Positions 1-6,175 of a stretch of 7,400 nucleotides of DNA are shown here, one piece after another (positions within the stretch are counted from its first letter, which is position 1; the number at the start of each line of letters is the position of its first letter). The notes beneath the pieces were generated by a model. The model was not told where the DNA came from and ran no database searches. It worked only from the letters and a program-made list of their open reading frames with translations. A program made the position numbers and the translations under genes. The DNA lies in assembly GCA_900770585.1 (NCBI GenBank), contig CAAGKW010000025.1, forward strand, positions 1-7,400, read 5' to 3'. The DNA is from an uncultured Alistipes sp. Lineage in GTDB: Bacteria; Bacteroidota; Bacteroidia; Bacteroidales; Rikenellaceae.

Positions 1-611
1 AGGAGAATATCGGTCTGCTACATCGCGGATTCTCGGTTGGTGGCGCTAACCACCTGCGTAACAATCCGATGTGGCACCTTGCGTTGGAGATGCAGAGCCT
101 CTGCCCCAATATGATGATGTTGTGCGATCCGTCGCATATTTGCGGTAACCGCGAGTATCTGCACGAGATTTCGCAGAAGTCGGCCGACCTGAACTATGAC
201 GGTCTGATGGTCGAGAGCCACATCTGTCCCACCGAGGCGTGGAGCGATGCGTCGCAGCAGCTCGAACCGAAGGCGCTGGGCGAGATGATCCGCTCGATCA
301 ATTGGCGTTCGACGCTGAGCGACGACCCCGATTATTTGAAGGCTTTGTCGCGCTATCGCGAGCAGATCGACCAGATTGACGCCGAGCTGTTTGAGTTGTT
401 GAGCCGTCGTATGGCGATTGCGGATAATATCGGTCGAGTAAAGCGCGAGAACGATGTTGTGATTTTGCAGAGTGGCCGTTGGGCGAGCATTGTCGATCGC
501 GTGATGGCGCAGGCTGATAAGTTGCACCTGAGCGAGGAGTTTGTCCGCACGGTGTTGGAGGCAATCCACGTTGAGTCGATCGAGCACCAGAACCGAATTA
601 TGAATAACTAA
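1..611 (+). CDS. Bifunctional DAHP synthase / type II chorismate mutase, 3' part
   Basis: This enzyme joins two shikimate-pathway activities: condensation of phosphoenolpyruvate with erythrose 4-phosphate to DAHP, and rearrangement of chorismate to prephenate. The gene enters from the left edge in the frame starting at base 3 and shows 202 residues. The first part carries DAHP synthase landmarks: LLHRGF near residue 6, DPSHICGNR at 42-50 (the DPSH type seen in type I-beta enzymes), and an ESHICPTEAWSD stretch at 71-82. The AroQ-type all-helical chorismate mutase domain covers about 117-202, with YREQIDQID, LLSRRMAIA, a lysine in RVKREN, LQSGRW and a terminal EHQNRIM. These match the catalytic Arg/Arg/Lys/Arg/Gln positions of AroQ enzymes. 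The fusion order (synthase then mutase) is typical of Bacteroidetes, where the two domains are known to work together. About 150 N-terminal residues should lie left of the window. A terminator follows 25 bases after the stop. Confidence 0.95.
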   Translation, partial: ENIGLLHRGFSVGGANHLRNNPMWHLALEMQSLCPNMMMLCDPSHICGNREYLHEISQKSADLNYDGLMVESHICPTEAWSDASQQLEPKALGEMIRSINWRSTLSDDPDYLKALSRYREQIDQIDAELFELLSRRMAIADNIGRVKRENDVVILQSGRWASIVDRVMAQADKLHLSEEFVRTVLEAIHVESIEHQNRIMNN

Positions 612-635
612 ACGAGAGTTTGTTTGCGAAAATTT

Positions 636-663
636 AGCCCTGCCAATTCGGCAGGGCTTTTTT
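636..663 (+). terminator. Rho-independent terminator of the DAHP synthase/chorismate mutase gene
   Basis: A perfect 9-bp stem (636-644 with 650-658) closes a 5-base AATTC loop and is followed by a run of six T. It ends the aromatic biosynthesis transcript and separates it from the fimbrillin unit. Confidence 0.93.
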
Positions 664-706
664 GTGGTTAATTTTACCAAAAAAATATGAAAAAGTACCG
701 TTTGTT

Positions 707-738
707 CTTGCTGATTAACAATAAAAATTATAATTTTG
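707..738 (+). promoter_or_regulatory. Bacteroidetes-type promoter for the small ORF/fimbrillin unit
   Basis: A perfect -7 box TAATTTTG lies at 731-738 (consensus TAnnTTTG). A CTTG at 707-710, 20 bases upstream, serves as a -33 (consensus TTTG). Transcription would start near 744, leaving an untranslated leader of about 78 bases before the ATG at 822. The 158 bases between the upstream terminator and that ATG are otherwise AT-rich, and I see no gene or riboswitch-like fold in them. I saw no flanking inverted repeats that would suggest an invertible promoter. Confidence 0.65.
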
Positions 739-821
739 AGTGGCTAAATTCTGTTTAAAGGGAGAAAGAATAGAACGAAACGCCATAAAATCAAATTTAG
801 TTAGGTAATAAACAATTGAGT

Positions 822-977
822 ATGAAAAAGTGTGAACTTGAGTTGGAGCCGTATGCGGTTCCGAGAATGAGTGTTGTGTCAGCCGTAGTGGAGCGAGGCT
901 TTACTATCTCTGGCGAGATTGGTTATGACGATGTCGATAAGGACGATTGGCAGGAAGATGAAGATCTTGATTGGTAA
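822..977 (+). CDS. Small acidic protein (51 aa) upstream of fimbrillin, function unknown
   Basis: A complete 51-codon frame runs from ATG at 822 to TAA at 975-977, directly downstream of a good promoter and 13 bases ahead of the fimbrillin start, so both probably share one transcript. The protein begins MKKCELELEPYAVPRM. It has a central VVERGFTISGE segment and a strongly acidic end: 10 of residues 36-51 are Asp or Glu, and two Trp occur (43 and 51). It has no signal peptide or membrane segment. Short proteins of this build (basic MKK start, a PY.VP or P.xEVV-like segment, an SG motif, an acidic Trp-ended tail) recur next to surface lipoprotein genes in Bacteroidales, from general memory of such genomes. 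No biochemical role is known to me. Coding status rests on start context, position and tail composition, so it is likely but not certain. Confidence 0.7.
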   Translation: MKKCELELEPYAVPRMSVVSAVVERGFTISGEIGYDDVDKDDWQEDEDLDW

Positions 978-990
978 TGTGAGTAAAAAG

Positions 991-2754
991 ATGAAAAAGA
1001 TGAAAAAGTATATTATGATGTTGGCGGTAGCAGCAACGATGATTGCTTGTACCGAAGATCCCTATGGTGAGATCACTCCTGAGGTGCCTGAGGCTCCTTA
1101 TACTACTCTTGCAGCAGAGGCGGGTGAAGATATTTCGCGTACTACTCTGGATGGTACCGATGGTCTTTCGATTCATTGGGACGCTGGCGACCAGATCTAT
1201 GTTTGGGGTGAGAATGCAACTACTGGTGTAGCTTATAAGACTACTGCGGGTGGTCATCGCCGTGCATTGTTTGGTGCTGCTACTCAAGCTCCTACTGGTA
1301 ATATTTATAGTGTATATCCCTATGCAGAAGTGCCTGTATATGAGTATGATACTGAGGGTAATGTTACCAATACAACTTATGTAAAGAACATCAAGTCTGT
1401 TATTGGCACTAAGGCAACTCTTGATTTGGGAGTTAAAGTCCCTGGCACGACCAATACCTATGGTCAGTTCTGCGAGGGTGATATCAATGAGAATGGTGTA
1501 ATTACCTACACGAGTGCAACTCGTACGCACTACGATGTGCTTTATGGTTCGGCTTATTACGATGGTTACAATACCGTGAAATTTAAGCACGCATTCAGCG
1601 CATTGCGATTCACGATTCCTACTGATGGCTGGTATAATCCTAATGCAGTTGCGACCGAGGATTATTTGAATGCTTATGATGCATTGATTTCGAAGAACTC
1701 GGGTGCATATTTGGATTTGGAGTATGCTCAGATTGACTTTGCTGAGGGTACTAATGTTTGCGGAGAGATGACAATTGACGCTGCAACTGGTGAGTGTACT
1801 GCTACTTCGAACTCGTTGCGAATTTATACCTATGGTATGACTTCGAAGGAGAAGAGTGCTTTTTGGGGTTTCTTCTATGCTCCCAAGGGTGAGGTTGAGT
1901 TTAAATTGACCGTTAAGGGTACTATTCATATTAATGATAAAATTTCGTTCCCCGTTACGGCATATACTCGCACAAAGAAGGCTACTTTCCAGAATGGCCA
2001 CGTGCGTACTGTAAATCTTTCGGTTAAGGACTTTACCGTTGAGCCGGTTGATGTTAATGAGGAAAAGACGGTTAATTACTTTGTCTTGAACGATGCTTTG
2101 GCTGACCTCGACGCAGATAAGTACGCATTTGGTACTTATGATGATGCTGAGAATCATACTAACTATGGCTTTAACGATCCTTGTGAGTCAATGACAGGTT
2201 GGAAGTTCTATACTGCTGAGTTGATGAATACCAATACCACTGACGGTGCTGGTTGGGCTGGTGAGTCGAGCAAGGTGAAGGATTATAACCGTATTGCTCT
2301 TGTTCGTGAATTAGATAATGATAACCGTGCAGCATTCTGCACACCCGCTATTAATCTTCCTGAGGGTGTTGAAAGTGCAACGGTAACCGTAAAATTTGAT
2401 GCATTGTATAATAGTAAGGACTTGGGTACATCAAATGTGATTGATGTTGCAGTGGTAGATGGGGATCCGTCAGGTGCTGATATTGTTACGGCAGCTGATA
2501 AGAATGTAAAAAAATCGTTTAGCTTGAATAGTGGTAGTTTGGGTGATGTAAATACCTTGACTCCTAAAACAGGTTTGACGACATCTTTTGATATTACTAG
2601 TGGTCAAAAAATTGCATTTACATTGGATGTATCGGGCAATTTCTTGTCTACTGCTTGGATGGAAGATTTTGGTTTGCATAGAGCATTTATTTATAACTTG
2701 GAGATTAGCTATAAATATACGAATACTATTAAGCAGGACGGATATATTTTCTAA
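991..2754 (+). CDS. Fimbrillin-family surface lipoprotein
   Basis: A 587-residue lipoprotein with fimbrillin features, probably exported across the outer membrane as a fimbrial subunit or surface adhesin. The start at 991 is chosen because it gives a compact signal peptide: basic MKKMKKY, a hydrophobic core, and a lipobox-like TMIAC ending at Cys20. The frame stays open upstream to an ATG at 919, but that would bury the signal peptide and overlap the small ORF; a second ATG at 1000 is also possible. Cys20 is followed by TEDPYGE, an acidic stretch resembling the Bacteroidetes lipoprotein export signal for surface exposure. Family marks are SRTTLDGTDGLSIHWDAGDQ (49-68), the FKHAFSALRFTIP strand (198-210) and GHVRTVNLSV (336-345). 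Residues about 395-587 form a separate predicted beta-sandwich (GWKFYTAE, FCTPAINLPEG, an alternating beta C-terminus) resembling a choice-of-anchor J domain. GC falls towards the 3' end. The exact ligand or fimbria is unknown. Confidence 0.88.
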   Translation: MKKMKKYIMMLAVAATMIACTEDPYGEITPEVPEAPYTTLAAEAGEDISRTTLDGTDGLSIHWDAGDQIYVWGENATTGVAYKTTAGGHRRALFGAATQAPTGNIYSVYPYAEVPVYEYDTEGNVTNTTYVKNIKSVIGTKATLDLGVKVPGTTNTYGQFCEGDINENGVITYTSATRTHYDVLYGSAYYDGYNTVKFKHAFSALRFTIPTDGWYNPNAVATEDYLNAYDALISKNSGAYLDLEYAQIDFAEGTNVCGEMTIDAATGECTATSNSLRIYTYGMTSKEKSAFWGFFYAPKGEVEFKLTVKGTIHINDKISFPVTAYTRTKKATFQNGHVRTVNLSVKDFTVEPVDVNEEKTVNYFVLNDALADLDADKYAFGTYDDAENHTNYGFNDPCESMTGWKFYTAELMNTNTTDGAGWAGESSKVKDYNRIALVRELDNDNRAAFCTPAINLPEGVESATVTVKFDALYNSKDLGTSNVIDVAVVDGDPSGADIVTAADKNVKKSFSLNSGSLGDVNTLTPKTGLTTSFDITSGQKIAFTLDVSGNFLSTAWMEDFGLHRAFIYNLEISYKYTNTIKQDGYIF

Positions 2755-2779
2755 TTCGAAGATCAATACTCTTAAACTG

Positions 2780-2810
2780 AACACGGCGAGGAGTGCTCCT
2801 CGCCGTGTTT
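2780..2810 (+). terminator. Terminator of the fimbrillin unit
   Basis: A perfect 13-bp GC-rich stem (2780-2792 with 2797-2809) closes a 4-base GTGC loop, 25 bases after the fimbrillin stop. The T tail is short and interrupted (TTTGTTGTT), but the stem is very stable. It may also slow transcripts from the opposite strand. Confidence 0.8.
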
Positions 2811-2825
2811 GTTGTTGGGGATAAA

Positions 2826-2851
2826 CAAAAAAAGCGCGAATCGTCGCGCTT
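2826..2851 (-). terminator. Terminator of the recF-DUF721 transcript
   Basis: Read on the minus strand, an 8-bp stem (2844-2851 with 2832-2839) closes a 4-base loop and is followed by seven T (bases 2827-2833 on the plus strand are all A). It sits 3 bases beyond the DUF721 stop codon. The 100 bases between the two convergent stop codons hold only this and the fimbrillin terminator. Confidence 0.88.
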
Positions 2852-2854
2852 GCT

Positions 2855-3145
2855 TTATTTCACGATAATCTGCTCTACGAGAGGGACTTTCGAACGGCGG
2901 TTGAGCTCGTCGCATAACTCTGCGCGGCGCAGGAACAGTTCGTTGCGCAGTACGCTCGACGCAATACGTACGTTTAAGATTCGTCCGCGCAGCTCGAAGT
3001 GAGTGGTCTGATCGGCAGCCAGATCTCCCACACACTCGCGCCAAACCTCAGGCAGACGCCCCTCGGCCACCTTCGCGGCTACCCACGGACGCGAGAAGAA
3101 CTCGTCGAGCAACTCGCCCATCAACATCGATTGTGTACGTCGCAT
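2855..3145 (-). CDS. DUF721 (DciA-related) protein
   Basis: A 96-residue single-domain protein of the DUF721 family. Family marks are the N-terminal MRRTQSMLMGELLDEFF, the LPEVWRECVG segment (about 31-40), the strand-rich THFELRGRILNVRIASSVLRNEL (48-70) and a C-terminal VEQIIV. The SSVLRNELF core is the most diagnostic part. DUF721 is the domain of DciA, the helicase loader partner of DnaB in bacteria that lack DnaC/DnaI. Whether this short Bacteroidetes form loads helicase is inference. The start at 3145 lies 4 bases after the recF stop and gives the usual family N-terminus. An in-frame ATG at 3178 would overlap recF and add 11 residues unlike the family. Translational coupling with recF is likely. 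Confidence 0.87.
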   Translation of the reverse strand: MRRTQSMLMGELLDEFFSRPWVAAKVAEGRLPEVWRECVGDLAADQTTHFELRGRILNVRIASSVLRNELFLRRAELCDELNRRSKVPLVEQIIVK

Positions 3146-3149
3146 AGGC

Positions 3150-4250
3150 CTATTGTTGAGTGATGTGCCCCTCGCCAACCGCGAACAGACGGTAGCTCTC
3201 GGCTGCCGCGTCGAGGATTGTTTGAAGGCGCGATTTATTGCAGTCCGTTATAAAAATCTGGCCGAACTCCGCACCCGAAACCACCTTGATCAACTGCTCC
3301 ACACGTCCCGCGTCGAGTTTGTCGAACAGGTCATCGAGGAGCAAGATTGGACGCTCGCCCTTATGCTCGGCAACAACCTTATACTGAGCCAATTTCAGTG
3401 CAATGAGGAATGATTTCTGCTGACCCTGCGACCCATATTTTCGTAGTGGATAACCGCCAATTTTCAGTGTCAGATCGTCGCGGTGAACGCCACAACCCGA
3501 GTATTGGTTGATCAGATCCTTCTGTCGGTGCGCGCGCAGAAGTTCCTCGAAGGGCTGGTCGTTCAGCTCCGAGCGATAACCAATCTCGATCTGCTCGCGG
3601 TCGCCCGACAGCTGTCGATAGTAGTCGGCCACAATCGGACCAATGCGCTCAATCAATTCGGCTCGCTTGGCGTGAACAGTAGTACCGTATGCAACTAATT
3701 GCTGATCAAGAATATCAAGGATCTCGTCCTGCACTGCGCTACCCATCTGTTTGAGCAGTCGGTTTCGTTCGGTCAGGATCGAATTGTAGCGCATAACTGC
3801 ACCGAGATAACCTCGATCGAGCTGCGATAGAAAGGCGTTGAGGAAGCGTCGACGCTCCTCGGCGGCGTCGCTGATCAGCACCGAGTCGGCAGGCGAAATG
3901 ATCACAACCGGAATCAAACCCACGTGATCCGACAGACGGTCGTACTCCTTTCCCGCGCGCTTGACGCACTTGCCTCCACGTCGCGCGAACGAACAGACAA
4001 TCTGCTCGTTACGTTCGCTGTCGGTGGTGTATCCGCCCTCGATCATAAAGAACTCCTCGCCGTGGCGAATACTCTGTCCGTCGGTCATTCCGAGGGCCGA
4101 CTTGCACATCGAGAGGTAGTAGACCGCGTCGATGACGTTGGTTTTGCCCGCGCCATTGTCGCCCACCAGACAGTTGATGTCGGGTGAGAGCGAGAGGTTT
4201 TCCTGCTCTATGTTCTTGAAATTGATAAGCGAAAGGGTGTGAAGATACAT
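3150..4250 (-). CDS. recF: DNA replication and repair protein RecF
   Basis: RecF is an SMC/Rad50-like ATPase that works with RecO and RecR at single-strand gaps to help load RecA. The product has 366 residues, close to the 357 of E. coli RecF. The N-terminus MYLHTLSLINFKNIE is the standard RecF opening. Walker A is GDNGAGKT (30-37), the ABC-type signature region is SQGQQKS (274-280), and Walker B with its D-loop is ILLLDDLFDKLD (302-313). The ISPAD (119-123) and RRRFLN (133-138) segments also fit. The start at 4250 is chosen because the longer open frame to 4394 adds 48 residues translated from the AT-rich divergent promoter region. DUF721 follows after 4 bases. A matching promoter sits just upstream on the minus strand, giving a very short leader. 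Confidence 0.97.
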   Translation of the reverse strand: MYLHTLSLINFKNIEQENLSLSPDINCLVGDNGAGKTNVIDAVYYLSMCKSALGMTDGQSIRHGEEFFMIEGGYTTDSERNEQIVCSFARRGGKCVKRAGKEYDRLSDHVGLIPVVIISPADSVLISDAAEERRRFLNAFLSQLDRGYLGAVMRYNSILTERNRLLKQMGSAVQDEILDILDQQLVAYGTTVHAKRAELIERIGPIVADYYRQLSGDREQIEIGYRSELNDQPFEELLRAHRQKDLINQYSGCGVHRDDLTLKIGGYPLRKYGSQGQQKSFLIALKLAQYKVVAEHKGERPILLLDDLFDKLDAGRVEQLIKVVSGAEFGQIFITDCNKSRLQTILDAAAESYRLFAVGEGHITQQ

Positions 4251-4270
4251 ATCCGCGTGTTTTTTCACTC

Positions 4271-4301
4271 CAAAGGTAAGAAAAATCCCTAAAATGAGAA
4301 A
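4271..4301 (-). promoter_or_regulatory. Promoter for recF-DUF721
   Basis: On the minus strand a perfect -7 box TACCTTTG lies at 4278-4271. After a 19-base spacer, TTTC at 4301-4298 is an imperfect -33. Transcription would start about 12-15 bases before the recF ATG at 4250. Confidence 0.6.
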
Positions 4302-4313
4302 ATTATTGCTCGG

Positions 4314-4348
4314 CTTGATCGGAAATTCGTTTAAAAAGATTACTTTTG
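4314..4348 (+). promoter_or_regulatory. Promoter for the TPR membrane protein gene
   Basis: A perfect -7 box TACTTTTG lies at 4341-4348. A CTTG at 4314-4317 is the nearest -33 candidate, with a spacer of 23 bases, longer than ideal. The leader would be about 45 bases and ends in an AT-rich stretch without a Shine-Dalgarno site, a layout favoured by strongly translated Bacteroidetes genes. Confidence 0.55.
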
Positions 4349-4397
4349 TGGGTTGATTGAAAAAATGTTGAATAAAAATAATAATTAAAATCAAATT

Positions 4398-5093
4398 ATG
4401 GCAAACAAGAAGAATGTTACCGTTGAGGCGCAGATCGATCAGGAGATCGAGGCTGCGGTTGACAAGACTCAGGACTTTTTTGACAAAAATGGCAAGACCA
4501 TCACTTACGTGCTGATCGCTATCGTTGCAGTTGTTGCTGCTATCTTCGGTTATCAGAAATTCGTGAAGGAGCCCCGCGCTGAGAAGGCTGCTGCGGCGAT
4601 GTATATGGCTCAGTTCCGTTTCGAGGGCGAGAACGCTGACTACGAGCTGGCTCTGAACGGCGACGAGGAGGGTGCTGGTTTCCTCGATGTAATCGAGCAG
4701 TATGGCTCGACTCCCGCAGGTAACTTGGCTGCTCAGTATGCAGGTATCTGCTATATGAAACTCGGCGATTGGGACAACGCTGAGAAGTACTTGGCTCAGT
4801 ACAAGGCTACTAAGGGTGTACCCAACGCAGTTGTAAACGCTGAGAACCTCGGCTTGCAGGGTGACGTGAAGGTTCAGAAGGGCGACTACAAGAAGGCTGC
4901 TGCACTGTTCGAGCAGGCTGCTGCTGTTGCTGACAACAACTTCACCACTCCTCTCTACTTGAAGAAGGCTGCTTTGGCTTACGAGGCTACTGGCGACACC
5001 GCTGCTGCTTTGAAGACCTACAAGCGTATCGCTACCGAGTACGCAGCAAGCGTAGAGGCTCGCGACGCTGAGAAGATGTTGGGTCAGGAGTAA
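4398..5093 (+). CDS. Membrane-anchored TPR protein (YfgM-like / TPR_21)
   Basis: A 231-residue protein with a charged N-terminus (1-33), one membrane segment (about 34-52, TITYVLIAIVAVVAAIFGY) and a C-terminal region of tetratricopeptide repeats predicted to face the periplasm. Repeat-like helix pairs are seen at about 110-137 (AAQYAGICYMKLGDWDNAEKY), 149-179 (GDYKKAAALFEQA) and 187-215 (KAALAYEATGDTAAALKTYKR). This layout matches YfgM, which associates with the SecYEG translocon and periplasmic chaperones in E. coli. That role is not shown for Bacteroidetes. The gene is divergent from recF, an arrangement I recall as common in Bacteroidales. Codon use is strongly biased (Ala mostly GCT, Lys mostly AAG), unlike its neighbours, suggesting high expression. 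A hairpin terminator follows 21 bases after the stop. Confidence 0.88.
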   Translation: MANKKNVTVEAQIDQEIEAAVDKTQDFFDKNGKTITYVLIAIVAVVAAIFGYQKFVKEPRAEKAAAAMYMAQFRFEGENADYELALNGDEEGAGFLDVIEQYGSTPAGNLAAQYAGICYMKLGDWDNAEKYLAQYKATKGVPNAVVNAENLGLQGDVKVQKGDYKKAAALFEQAAAVADNNFTTPLYLKKAALAYEATGDTAAALKTYKRIATEYAASVEARDAEKMLGQE

Positions 5094-5114
5094 TTCACTC
5101 CTCCGCTAACGAAT

Positions 5115-5150
5115 AACGGCCGTCCCTTTCGAGGGGCGGCCGTTTGTTTT
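5115..5150 (+). terminator. Terminator between the convergent TPR and hydrolase genes
   Basis: A 12-bp stem with one T-G wobble (5115-5126 with 5133-5144) closes a 6-base TTTCGA loop, followed by TGTTTT. It fits a terminator for the TPR gene. On the other strand the tail is TTATTCGTT, so it may also end the hydrolase transcript, less efficiently. Confidence 0.85.
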
Positions 5151-5168
5151 GCGGGTATGCGTCGAGGG

Positions 5169-5921
5169 TTACTCCATCGGACGAATACGAATGTCGGTGA
5201 TATCCTTCACCAGCTCAACCAAACGGTTGATGTCGGTCTTCTCCTCGACCTGACCATAGTGGTAGGGGTAGAAGATCGTGGGACGGATGGCGTGAACTGC
5301 CTCAGCTGCCTGATCAACGGTCATCGTATAGGGTTGATTGACGGGCAGGAAGGCGATGTCGATATTCTGCAACTGCATCATTTCGGGGGTATTCTCGGTG
5401 TCGCCCGCGATGTAGATGCGGGTGCCGCCCAACGAGAGCAGATAGCCGTTGTCGCGACCACCTGCGGGGTGGAAATTCTCGTGCCCCTCGGTGAAGTTAT
5501 ACGCCGGAATAGCCTCGATATCAATGCCCTCCTCGGGGAAAACGCTCTCACCGTTGCGCAGCACGTGACCGCGACCGATGGCTGCGATTGATGAAGCGTT
5601 GGCATAGATGTGGGTCTTGGCTGTCGAGAGCAGATCGACCGTCGTGGTGTCGAGGTGGTCGTAGTGGTCGTGCGACACCAAGATATAATCGGCTTTGGGC
5701 TGCGAAGCGTAATCGGCATTCGAGCCGACGGGATCGATGTAGATCCAACGACCGTCGTAGCAGATCGCCAGCGATGAGTGAGCATAGAATCGCAGGATCA
5801 ACTCTTTGCCATTGCGGGTGGTGAGGTGATCTTCGGGGTATGCCGACTGCGGGGCAGTAGAGCAAGCAGAAGTTGTAAGTGCTGCCATAGTGAAAAGGAT
5901 TATTCGGTTAATTAATTTCAT
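5169..5921 (-). CDS. Lipoprotein metallo-beta-lactamase-fold hydrolase (UlaG/UPF0173-like)
   Basis: A 250-residue protein of the metallo-beta-lactamase fold, of the branch that includes UlaG and UPF0173 metal-dependent hydrolases. The metal motif HxHxDH is intact as SHDHYDHLD (83-91). Further likely ligands or active-site residues are His151 (NFHPAGG), Asp174 (IAGDTE) and His221 (YPYHYG). The N-terminus, MKLINRIILFTMAALTTSAC, is a lipoprotein signal with the modified Cys at 20, so the enzyme should be anchored in the envelope; most close relatives are cytoplasmic. The residues after Cys20 (STAPQS) are not acidic, so there is no clear surface-export signal and a periplasmic face is more likely. 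The open frame extends to 6035, but the start at 5921 is set by the signal peptide and the promoter. The substrate cannot be read from sequence; it is not a classical beta-lactamase. Confidence 0.88.
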   Translation of the reverse strand: MKLINRIILFTMAALTTSACSTAPQSAYPEDHLTTRNGKELILRFYAHSSLAICYDGRWIYIDPVGSNADYASQPKADYILVSHDHYDHLDTTTVDLLSTAKTHIYANASSIAAIGRGHVLRNGESVFPEEGIDIEAIPAYNFTEGHENFHPAGGRDNGYLLSLGGTRIYIAGDTENTPEMMQLQNIDIAFLPVNQPYTMTVDQAAEAVHAIRPTIFYPYHYGQVEEKTDINRLVELVKDITDIRIRPME

Positions 5922-5954
5922 TTTGTTTTGGTTGGTTTGCAGATAATCTCTTGC

Positions 5955-5974
5955 CAAAGTTACAAAAAACTTTG
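5955..5974. repeat. 7-bp inverted repeat over the hydrolase -7 box
   Basis: CAAAGTT (5955-5961) and AACTTTG (5968-5974) form a perfect inverted repeat with a 6-base A-rich spacer. The left arm overlaps the -7 box of the hydrolase promoter. It could be an operator for a dimeric regulator or a chance match in AT-rich sequence. Confidence 0.4.
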
Positions 5975-5986
5975 CGAAATTGCAAG
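5955..5986 (-). promoter_or_regulatory. Promoter for the lipoprotein hydrolase
   Basis: On the minus strand a perfect -7 box TAACTTTG lies at 5962-5955. CTTG at 5986-5983 is the -33, with a 20-base spacer. The predicted start near 5948 leaves a leader of about 27 bases, rich in A and C, before the ATG at 5921. Confidence 0.65.
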
Positions 5987-6047
5987 GTGAATCCTCCAAA
6001 GAGTGCTCACGCAAAGGCAATAAAATTTGCCCCAAAGTGTCTAAAAA

Positions 6048-6079
6048 TTTGGCAAAACCGAAAATAGTTTCTACTTTTG
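6048..6079 (+). promoter_or_regulatory. Promoter for tRNA-Ser
   Basis: TTTG at 6048-6051 and TACTTTTG at 6072-6079 match the Bacteroidetes -33 and -7 consensus exactly, with a 20-base spacer. Only four bases separate the -7 box from the first base of the mature tRNA, so transcription should start at or next to the tRNA 5' end. Confidence 0.8.
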
Positions 6080-6083
6080 CGGC

Positions 6084-6168
6084 GGAAAGATGGCAGAGTG
6101 GTCGATTGCGGCGGTCTTGAAAACCGTTGAACTGAGAGGTTCCGGGGGTTCGAATCCCTCTCTTTCCG
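6084..6168 (+). tRNA. tRNA-Ser (anticodon UGA)
   Basis: An 85-base cloverleaf folds cleanly. The 7-bp acceptor stem pairs GGAAAGA (6084-6090) with TCTTTCC (6161-6167), followed by discriminator G at 6168. The D arm starts GCAGAGTGG. The anticodon stem GCGGT/ACCGT encloses loop CTTGAAA with anticodon TGA. A long variable arm (GAAC...GTTC) marks a class II tRNA, and the T loop is TTCGAAT. CCA is not encoded. It reads UCA and, by wobble, other UCN serine codons. Its 3' end borders foreign-looking DNA with an integrase, so it is the likely attachment gene. Confidence 0.97.
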
Positions 6169-6175
6169 CTGAATA

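Noticed and set aside
362..596. Apparent loss of AroQ active-site residues (Gln and Trp at positions equivalent to Asp48 and Glu52 of the E. coli enzyme)
   Set aside because: The LQ..R(W/Y) pattern is, as far as I recall, normal in Bacteroidetes type II fusions, so it does not indicate a dead domain.
18..680. 220-codon open frame antisense to DAHP synthase/chorismate mutase
   Set aside because: The plus strand carries intact catalytic motifs of both enzyme domains; the antisense frame also runs through the terminator hairpin.
701..704. TTTG at 701-704 as the -33 of the fimbrillin-unit promoter
   Set aside because: The spacer to the -7 box would be 26 bases, too long; CTTG at 707-710 gives 20.
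919..990. Upstream in-frame start for the fimbrillin at 919
   Set aside because: It would place 24 residues before the lipoprotein signal peptide and overlap the small ORF by 59 bases.
904..2157. 417-codon open frame antisense to the fimbrillin gene
   Set aside because: It is a mirror of the codon bias of the plus-strand gene. Its translation is Ser/Ile/Arg-rich with no domain, while the plus strand has a signal peptide and family motifs.
5157..5824. Plus-strand frames opposite the hydrolase gene (5157-5591 and 5588-5824)
   Set aside because: They are antisense shadows of a gene with a full metal-binding motif and lipoprotein signal; neither shows a domain.
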